A stretch of DNA of 26,962 bases from Hemicentrotus pulcherrimus (lineage: Eukaryota; Echinodermata; Echinoidea; Camarodonta; Strongylocentrotidae), in the NCBI GenBank assembly GCA_003118195.1, contig BEXV01000909.1, positions 40,982 through 67,943 of the forward strand, in the 5' to 3' direction. Each line of letters opens with the position of its first letter. Within the stretch, counting starts at the first letter, position 1. Under the pieces are notes generated by a model. That model did not search any database. It had not been told where the DNA came from and was given only the letters and a program-made list of their open reading frames with translations. The position numbers and the translations under genes are program-made. Positions 23,317 through 26,962 of the stretch are shown here, one piece after another.

Positions 23317-26300
23317 GTTGATGTCTCTGTCTCTCTCTGTTGCTGCCTCTGTCTCTCTCTGTCTCTGTTGCTGTCTCTGTTGCTGTCTCTGTCTCTGTCT
23401 CTGTCTCTGTTGCTATCTCTGTTGCTGTCTCTGGCTCCACTTTCATCTTCATCTCCAGCCCGCTCCGTCCCTTGAGAGTCTTTCCCATTAAACATTTAAT
23501 GTTCTTCATCTGCGCTTTATACCTACCAGTCATCATTGTTCTCATTTTACCATCTCATTTTGTTTCTTCAATACAGGCCAGATTAGATTCTGTAAATGAG
23601 GATTTTCTGGAGAAAGAGATCGAGCATGAAAAGCAGGTGTCATGCCTAGAAGAAGAATTGGATAGATTAAAAGTAAGTTTTCAGCATTAGAAAATATATG
23701 TACCATAGGTTATTATGAGGGAATCGTTGAGAGGTCATAAAATCTATAAAATATTGTAGAAGTAATGTATTTTTGGGGGTGTAGTTTTAGTGGAAATGAA
23801 CTGTACAATGTTTAAGTTGCTAGAATAGCATGATTGAAGCTCTGCTTTGTTTATTCATGTGCACTGTGCCCTCATGTTTGCTTTTAAATATTGAAGCCAA
23901 CATGAGTGAAGTGATCTGTTTCTGATTGATTTATATCCTCTATGACATGAAATGTTACATAAGAATCTTATTACATCTCGAATCCCATGGGAAATTGGCA
24001 AGTACATGTACGTGTTTGGACTTGTTTTCAATCTTTTCCACTTTCAAAACAAAAGTGGTTTACATGCCACTCTTTAGTACATTAAGAGAGGCTTTACATG
24101 AAATTCTCTTGTATATTGGATTAATATCAGGTACCTATTAAAATAGATTGTATTTGATATGAATGGTTCTTACACAGAAATCCATGTCTTCGGCTGACTC
24201 TAAGATCAATCAACTACAGACAGAGTTAGAGGGCGCTAATGCAAGGGCTACGGAAGTACAGACACAGGTGGGTGTGGCAATATTCTATTTCTATATTTAA
24301 CAGTGATTTTTGAAGCTATTGATTGTCACTGAAGTAGAGACACCTCCAGAAGGGACGAACACGGTATCCATGATATGCGTGATAAGAGCAAAATATCTTT
24401 CATCTGATACCAGATTATGTTTAGAAAATAAAATATAAGAAAAGCTAGATATGCAGCTTGCACTGTCGATGAGAAGAAGATATTGCATTTCTTGAATCTC
24501 CATTTATCTCTCTTTCTCTCTTTCATTTATTGAATATCCATTTATCTCTCTTTCTCTCTTTCCCTCCCTCTCTCTCTCGCTCCCTTGTTCCCTCTCTCCT
24601 TCTCTGTCTTTCTGTCTTTCTGTCCAACATCAAAGTAATACTTACAGTCTTTCTGCAGGTTGTGTGTATATTGTTATTACATTTCTTCTTTTTTGTTTAT
24701 CCTTCACGATATCGGGAGTTTATATTCATTCAGAATGCCTGAAACCTGTTGTAGGCATTTGTTCTACATAATTATAATCAATATATTTTGATCCATTTAC
24801 AAACCATTAATTTTCAGAGTCAAGACACAGAGAGTTTAATATCAAGACAGAAGGAACAGCTGTCAATACTCCACGCAACCGTCAAAGAAAAAGAGCAACA
24901 CATCAAGAAACATGAATCAGGTATGTCCAGTTTTCACAAGCCACGAAATGAAAATCACAATACAGGAATACATGATTTAAATGATTTTATTTCTAATGCA
25001 AAACATAATACAATGAAAAGTACATTACAAAAAATATACAAAGAAACAACAAATATAATAGTATAATAGCATGAGAAAAGAGGAACAAACATGTTTTGTG
25101 AGAACTGAAATGCTTGGCCACAGGTTTGCTGCTTTGCCTGTGAAATTGTACATGGTTCAGTGATTAACACTATTGAAAGGAGATAAGAATGAAATGGATA
25201 AAGAATGTGATCTTTATGAACATGTGTTCTCTTAAGACTCAAATTTTACTGAGTTAGGCAACATTTATGCAAAGCATTCCTCAAATTATTCTATTTTGTA
25301 ACTATTTTGCTATTAATGATGCATTAACTTCTTAATTTTTCTCCAATCTTCAACAGATTAATACTTGGAGGAATTATTATTATAAACTACATATTGAGAT
25401 CTATCAGAAAGATTAATTTCAAATCAAGATGACAGACAAACTTGAGTGTTGTTTTAGTTTCCGAGTGGTGAGTCAACACACCGATTACTGAGCTGGGAAA
25501 CATTGCCAGGCATAGCGCCATAAATTGAAACTTTGGTGTACCGTGTATAAACCGCACCCCCGACTTTTTATTTTTTTTGGCGGCAAAAAGGTGTAGTTTA
25601 TACACCATTAATTACGGTAGTGATTGTGCTTCATTTTAATCACACTTCCTTCATAAATACGTGTATGTGGGAGGAAGACAAAGCTCATGAGTTAAGAAAT
25701 ACAATCAAATGGTTTTATTTATTTTCTGTGAATACAGAGCACCAGTCATTGCAGCAGACCAATGAAAGTCTAGGTCAAAGACTAGACGAGCTGGAGAAAT
25801 CCCACAAGGTTTCACATGACGAGGCGCAGAAACTCATCTTTGAGAAAACAGAAACCATCAGTGTCTTACAACAATCACTCAGTGAGAACGGGGAAGAGCT
25901 TGCTCTTATAACTCAAAAGGTATAAAAATACACTTAATGTTTCCTTTTGAATATTTTATAATCCTACAAAGAATGATACTTCTACAAGAATGATAATTTT
26001 AAGAAGCCTGTTGGACATACAAATAGTTCAACTCATGATTTGTAAGTTTAAGTTATATATTATCTGATTATTTTCTTTTGTCGCAGATTTGCAATGACAA
26101 TAATGCAACTGTTAATAAATATGATATGTGGGATTTCATCCTGAATACTGTATGTAGTGACAAATTTCCATAACTAAATAACAATAGAAACAACAAATAA
26201 CAACCAGGCACAAAACAACCCTCCCCCCCCCCAAAAAAAAAAAGGGGTGATTTCTTTTTTGCAGCACTTCATGTCAAAATGTCAATATTATTTTGTTCTC

Positions 26301-26406
26301 TTTCCTGCTGTAGCTTCAAGAACTAGAGGCTAAACTGAAGCAGGTCGAAGCCGAAGCTCAGGCTAGGATAAAAGAGACCGAGATGAATGGTCATATGGAG
26401 CTACAG
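11443..26406 (+). CDS. GOLGA1: Golgin subfamily A member 1 (golgin-97), 16 coding exons, 3' end outside window
   Basis: Sixteen exons join in a single frame of 706 codons. Diagnostic matches to vertebrate golgin-97 are the N-terminus MFAKLKKKI, the segment IRKLESKLDEYS (family IRKLEARLSDYA), FQVRRAKMADKLSLAI (family FQANRAKMAEGLALAL), DELQGFQIQELAKVKHM (family DELEGFQQQELSKIKHM), LREKVVTLEQRL (family LQEKVASLEKRL), and the ALEAKVIAVETAR segment. A Ser/Thr-rich stretch (residues about 22-65) precedes almost continuous coiled coil. The family tethers vesicles at the trans-Golgi and binds Arl1 through a C-terminal GRIP domain. No GRIP motif is reached here, so the gene continues past the window. 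Vertebrate golgin-97 is about 767 residues including GRIP, so this orthologue is probably longer. Seven consecutive exons (18932-24267) are symmetric phase 0. Confidence 0.92.
12134..12296 (+). CDS. GOLGA1: GOLGA1 coding exon 2
   Basis: It reads NDVSAKKEKLQAEITKKDE, then IRKLESKLDEYS, ending in LLLDKHQE plus one base. The IRKLE and KHQ blocks match the family. Acceptor AACAAGCAG, donor GTATGC. Confidence 0.9.
12451..12552. repeat. GTTGCATAAAA-family MITE, right end truncated
   Basis: Begins GGGACCTGTTGCATAAAACT, includes ACCATTGATG...CATCAATGGTAA as an internal hairpin, then AGCCAATCAAAGTCAAGG. It matches the copy at 22803-22915. Confidence 0.65.
12755..13053. repeat. GTTTCACAAA-family MITE split by a retroelement
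   Basis: The left fragment (12755-12780: GGGACCCG ... TTTTTCAATGAC) and the right fragment (12949-13053: ATCAGTGACAAATCTG ... TTTTGTGAAACGCCCCC) are contiguous in the copy at 1337-1477. Here they are separated by the block 12781-12945. Confidence 0.65.
12781..12945 (-). mobile_element. Non-LTR retroelement 3' end with TGAAC tail, minus strand
   Basis: On the minus strand it ends AATAAACTGAACTGAACTGA and continues as a (CTGAA)n tail (about 12784-12812). It sits inside a MITE. No coding sequence remains. Confidence 0.55.
13170..13300 (+). CDS. GOLGA1: GOLGA1 coding exon 3
   Basis: Enters in phase 1 (EAARRVQEINEEFQVRRAK) and ends HDKMVALES before GTAAGT. The RRAKMADKLSLAI block is strongly conserved with vertebrate golgin-97. 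Confidence 0.9.
13564..13758. repeat. Mariner-like MITE with TACAGT(C/G)AAACCTG ends
   Basis: Starts TACAGTGAAACCTGTCTATT and ends AAGCAGGTTTGACTGTA. It carries GACCACC blocks and several complementary GTCTTTATA(G/T) ... CAGGTGGT blocks. The flanking TA fits a Tc1/mariner target duplication. About 195 bp in GOLGA1 intron 4. Confidence 0.75.
14043..14162 (+). CDS. GOLGA1: GOLGA1 coding exon 4
   Basis: Forty codons, phase 0 at both ends. ENADLQQKLKKAE is followed by the family signature DELQGFQIQELAKVKHM. Acceptor TTTTGCAG, donor GTAATC. Confidence 0.92.
14571..14719 (+). CDS. GOLGA1: GOLGA1 coding exon 5
   Basis: Coiled coil reading FVNSQEELHKCKADLDHA and REKLEEKTRQLSTFE, ending two bases into an Arg codon. 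The LEEKTRQLS segment corresponds to LEARTRELS in vertebrates. Confidence 0.88.
14720..15699 (+). other. GOLGA1 intron 6
   Basis: About 980 bp, AT-rich. I see no repeat boundary, exon or RNA gene in it. Confidence 0.45.
15700..15811 (+). CDS. GOLGA1: GOLGA1 coding exon 6
   Basis: Completes the Arg codon, then DDFSKEMTEQSNQIRKLGK and EAMNSISKESQE. The donor is GTAAGG. Coiled coil. Confidence 0.88.
16404..16431. repeat. AT dinucleotide microsatellite
   Basis: A run of about 14 AT units in the 3.1-kb intron 7. Confidence 0.9.
16602..17047 (+). repeat. Diverged direct repeat with an N join between the copies
   Basis: Copies at 16602-16708 and 16942-17047 share CAGCTAATGGCCCTAGTGCC, CTTTTCATAC and TTGGCTCTAAAGGCC, with about 12 differences in 107 bp by eye. 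The single N at 16941 lies immediately before copy 2. Confidence 0.7.
17044..17366. mobile_element. Harbinger-like MITE with TAA target duplications
   Basis: Inverted ends of about 48 bp: GGCCTGTCTTCATCAGACC at left and the complement of GGTCTGATGAAGTCAGGCC at right, both continuing to CCCGCTATTTT. TAA flanks both sides (17041-17043, 17367-17369), fitting PIF/Harbinger 3-bp duplications. Internal AATAGCGGGCTATTTT units form secondary palindromes. No transposase ORF. Confidence 0.75.
18932..19015 (+). CDS. GOLGA1: GOLGA1 coding exon 7 (possible 12-base longer form)
   Basis: It reads VVVLQEKLDRQDDAFNLL ... ILRNQ in 28 codons (four heptads). Two in-frame acceptors exist, CCCAAG ending at 18919 and GCCCAG ending at 18931. 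The upstream one adds TSAQ. I chose the CAG acceptor, but the upstream AG sits closer to the polypyrimidine tract. Confidence 0.82.
19050..19262 (+). repeat. Decayed tandem duplication, about 131-bp period
   Basis: AGAACAACTAATA with similar flanks occurs at about 19072 and 19202, followed in both by TATGTGAA/TATGTAAA and ATTGAT. A weaker third remnant (GAATAACTAATA) is near 19310. Confidence 0.55.
19263..20558 (+). other. Intron 8 central part
   Basis: AT-rich, with several short open frames lacking splice context. I see no exon, RNA gene or clear repeat. Confidence 0.5.
20559..20700. repeat. GTTTCACAAA-family palindromic MITE, intact copy
   Basis: Left end GGGGCCGTTTCACAAAACTT then TCATCAGTGACA; right end CTTTGTGAAACTA. 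The internal CTTCTGATTGGTTATCAG is the complement of the core in the 1337 copy. Confidence 0.7.
21102..21230 (+). CDS. GOLGA1: GOLGA1 coding exon 8
   Basis: Forty-three codons including ESELGHLREKVVTLEQRLL, matching vertebrate LQEKVASLEKRLEQN. The acceptor is TTATCTTTCAG and the donor GTAAGA. Confidence 0.9.
21379..21823. repeat. Outer MITE with CAGGGCCCTGTCTT ends
   Basis: Left CCAGGGCCCTGTCTTGTAAA, right complement CCTGGGCCCTGTCTTATAAA. ATCAATCG subterminal motifs occur on both sides. It encloses a second MITE (21447-21733). Confidence 0.7.
21447..21733. repeat. Inner mariner-like MITE with CCGTAATTAACGTTGTAT ends
   Basis: Left TACCGTAATTAACGTTGTAT, right complement TATCGTAATTAACGTTGTAT, one mismatch in 20, with TA outside each end. 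Subterminal GGGGGTGCGGTT blocks are repeated. A shortened relative is at 25539-25619. Confidence 0.75.
21988..22083 (+). CDS. GOLGA1: GOLGA1 coding exon 9
   Basis: Thirty-two codons, RDNLEQKLEEIRKELTADK and ITSLEKQ, phase 0 to phase 0. The acceptor is TTTCTTCAG and the donor GTGAGC. Confidence 0.88.
22210..22239 (+). pseudogene. Relic of the 5' end of GOLGA1 coding exon 10
   Basis: After a retained TTAG it reads ATTGGACACCTTAACC then CAAAGATCTCT, against ATTGAGCACCTCAACACAAAG in the true exon. It is about 25 of 29 bases identical plus one inserted base. In frame it gives IGHLNPKIS then a stop (TGA 22237-22239). Confidence 0.7.
22275..22313. repeat. CTA trinucleotide microsatellite
   Basis: About 13 CTA units with one CTG interruption in intron 10, directly after the exon relic. 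Confidence 0.9.
22416..22607 (+). CDS. GOLGA1: GOLGA1 coding exon 10 (exon 11 counting the non-coding exon)
   Basis: Sixty-four codons, the longest symmetric exon here: IEHLNTKISDDTEEHRSS ... QREATMKEAQLKAQ. The acceptor is TCCTTTAG and the donor GTATGC. Decayed copies of its first and last parts lie in the introns on each side (22210-22239 and 22738-22802). Confidence 0.9.
22738..22802 (+). pseudogene. Relic of the 3' end of GOLGA1 coding exon 10
   Basis: Shares AGAAGGAAA, then TCAACGAGAAGCAA, GGTGAAAGA and CAGCCTAAAGCA with the last 60 bases of the exon (CCAACGAGAAGCAACGATGA and CAGCTTAAAGCACAG). The donor is lost and a MITE starts immediately after. Confidence 0.7.
22803..22915. repeat. 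GTTGCACAAAA-family palindromic MITE
   Basis: Starts GGGCCCCGTTGCACAAAACT, contains ATGGTAACTACCATGG and TTACCATGG, and ends near CCATTGATGGCA. It matches 12451-12552 and ends about 22 bp before the next exon. Confidence 0.65.
22938..23111 (+). CDS. GOLGA1: GOLGA1 coding exon 11
   Basis: Fifty-eight codons: KEVNEAELTLAHQQLTRVK ... DKIAALEAKVIAVETARDF. The ALEAKVIAVETAR stretch parallels vertebrate ALEAQIVALERTR. Donor GTAAGT. Confidence 0.9.
23279..23440. repeat. CT microsatellite with TCTCTGTTGCTG minisatellite
   Basis: TC runs change into repeated CTGTCTCTGTTG units. Ser/Val-rich and Arg/Glu-rich open frames here are repeat artefacts. In GOLGA1 intron 12. Confidence 0.85.
23577..23672 (+). 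CDS. GOLGA1: GOLGA1 coding exon 12
   Basis: Thirty-two codons: ARLDSVNEDFLEKEIEHEK ... EEELDRLK. Acceptor CAATACAG, donor GTAAGT. Phase 0 at both ends. Confidence 0.88.
23673..24177 (+). other. GOLGA1 intron 13
   Basis: About 500 bp of AT-rich intron; nothing recognisable. Confidence 0.45.
24178..24267 (+). CDS. GOLGA1: GOLGA1 coding exon 13
   Basis: Thirty codons: KSMSSADSKINQLQTELEG ... ATEVQTQ. The acceptor is CTTACACAG and the donor GTGGGT. Phase 0 at both ends. Confidence 0.87.
24492..24562 (+). repeat. 32-bp direct repeat in a CT-rich tract
   Basis: TGAAT(C/A)TCCATTTATC followed by TCTCTTTCTCTCTTTC occurs at about 24493 and 24531. CT-rich low complexity continues to 24625. Confidence 0.6.
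24818..24920 (+). CDS. GOLGA1: GOLGA1 coding exon 14
   Basis: SQDTESLISRQKEQLSILHA ... EKEQHIKKHES plus one base. The acceptor is AATTTTCAG and the donor GTATGT. Confidence 0.87.
24970..25075 (-). mobile_element. Possible non-LTR retroelement fragment, minus strand
   Basis: A-rich block (ATACAATGAAAAGTACATTA ... AACAACAAATATAATAG) resembling in composition the 3' regions at 5163-5300 and 12815-12910. Weak, based on similarity by eye. Confidence 0.3.
25539..25619. repeat. Short mariner-like MITE, deleted at left end
   Basis: Left TACCGTGTATAAACCGCACC, right complement TACCGTAATTAATGGTGTAT. The left arm lacks about 9 bases present in the right. Same family as 21447-21733. Confidence 0.65.
25738..25919 (+). 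CDS. GOLGA1: GOLGA1 coding exon 15
   Basis: Completes a Glu codon, then HQSLQQTNESLGQRLDELEK ... ELALITQK. The 61 codons continue the coiled coil. The acceptor is GAATACAG and the donor GTATAA. Confidence 0.87.
26222..26246. repeat. Poly(C)-poly(A) homopolymer junction
   Basis: About 12 C, then about 12 A, then GGGG, in GOLGA1 intron 16. The length is likely unreliable in the assembly. Confidence 0.7.
26314..26406 (+). CDS. GOLGA1: GOLGA1 coding exon 16, last in window
   Basis: Thirty-one codons, LQELEAKLKQVEAEAQAR ... NGHMELQ, before donor GTAGCT. Coiled coil continues and no stop is reached, so further exons including GRIP lie beyond 26962. Confidence 0.85.
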
Positions 26407-26962
26407 GTAGCTATTCACTTCACCTTTATTTCAAGGAATCATTTGAAATGTATGGTCTGTTGAGAGCCAGAAGGGCATTAACTCTGTATTAAATTAAATG
26501 AGTTAGGCCCTTTTGACTCCATATAGACAATGGCCAGTATTGTGTTGAAATTTAAACATGTCGCTGGGTTTAACTTTTTTCCAAAATCTTGTTTAACAAA
26601 GGAAGTTAGTCTTGGGACAAAGTTTCCCCTTTGTTGATAATGATCTTTGACCCAGCGTCAGCTTTTATTACAGACATAATAACAATTAATTTTATTCATT
26701 TGAAACATGAACACTCGATCTCACACAATTTACAACAGATTTTCACAATTCACATACTTACATTTTGACTTGGCAAGTGCATTAGTACTATCACCATATT
26801 ATTTGGGATGAACTAGGTCATCTCTTTCTCCCTCTATCATCATTTGATTTACTTTAAAAGAGATTGAATCAATGACACTGATTTACATCTACCTTTGAAT
26901 ATAACATAAACTCTCCCCCTCTGTCCCTCCCTTCCCCTCTGTCCCTCCCTCCCTCCCTCCCT
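26407..26962 (+). other. GOLGA1 intron after the last visible exon
   Basis: Contains a fragment related to the N-joined repeat (GTCTGTTGAGAGCCAGAAGG at about 26456) and ends in a CCCT-rich tract (26918-26962). No further exon before the edge. Confidence 0.6.

Noticed and set aside
23230..23545. Open frames rich in Ser/Val or Arg/Asp/Glu/Thr
   Set aside because: Artefact of the TCTCTG repeat in intron 12; only the 3' exon at 23577-23672 is real.
24788..25066. 92-codon open frame
   Set aside because: Real coding is 24818-24920; the remainder is intron and repeat read-through.
1..26962. Bacterial or phage system, CRISPR array, tRNA or rRNA
   Set aside because: Genes are spliced with GT-AG introns; no repeat-spacer pattern, cloverleaf or rRNA-like sequence was seen on reading both strands.

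Overview
This window is nuclear DNA from an invertebrate deuterostome, most likely a sea urchin or a close echinoderm relative. It shows split genes with GT-AG introns, AT-rich introns and many short palindromic MITE-type repeats. Organism identity is an inference from repeat style and gene content; nothing in the sequence names the species. Two single N characters (4420, 16941) mark assembly joins.

Two protein genes lie head to tail on the + strand. Gene 1 (exons 586-6777) is the 3' part of a guanylate-binding-protein-like (GB1/RHD3 superfamily) gene. Eight phase-consistent exons encode 284 residues, from the end of the middle domain through a helical C-terminal region to a stop at 6775-6777. 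The GTPase domain lies upstream of the window. A 3' UTR runs to poly(A) signals at 8075 and 8214. About 400 bp later comes a CpG-containing candidate promoter (CRE palindrome at 8735, YY1-like ATGGC at 8789).

Gene 2 (8802 to beyond 26962) is the orthologue of golgin-97 (GOLGA1), a trans-Golgi coiled-coil tether. A probable non-coding first exon ends at 8802. The coding start is at 11443 (MFAKLKKKIEEEEG), and 16 coding exons give 706 codons in one uninterrupted frame up to 26406. The C-terminal GRIP domain, which binds Arl1, has not been reached, so the gene is cut by the right edge. The two genes show no functional link; they are simply neighbours.

The introns are a dense mosaic of non-autonomous transposons: palindromic GTTTCACAAA-type and GTTGCACAAAA-type MITEs, mariner-like TA-flanked MITEs, a Harbinger-like MITE with TAA duplications, minus-strand non-LTR retrotransposon tails, and CT, GA, AT and CTA microsatellites. 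Several are nested.

The most interesting observations are two decayed copies of the two ends of GOLGA1 exon 11 lying in the introns on either side of it, a run of seven consecutive phase-0 symmetric coiled-coil exons, nested MITEs, and two assembly-join duplications. I see no new enzymatic or defence system, CRISPR array, tRNA or rRNA.
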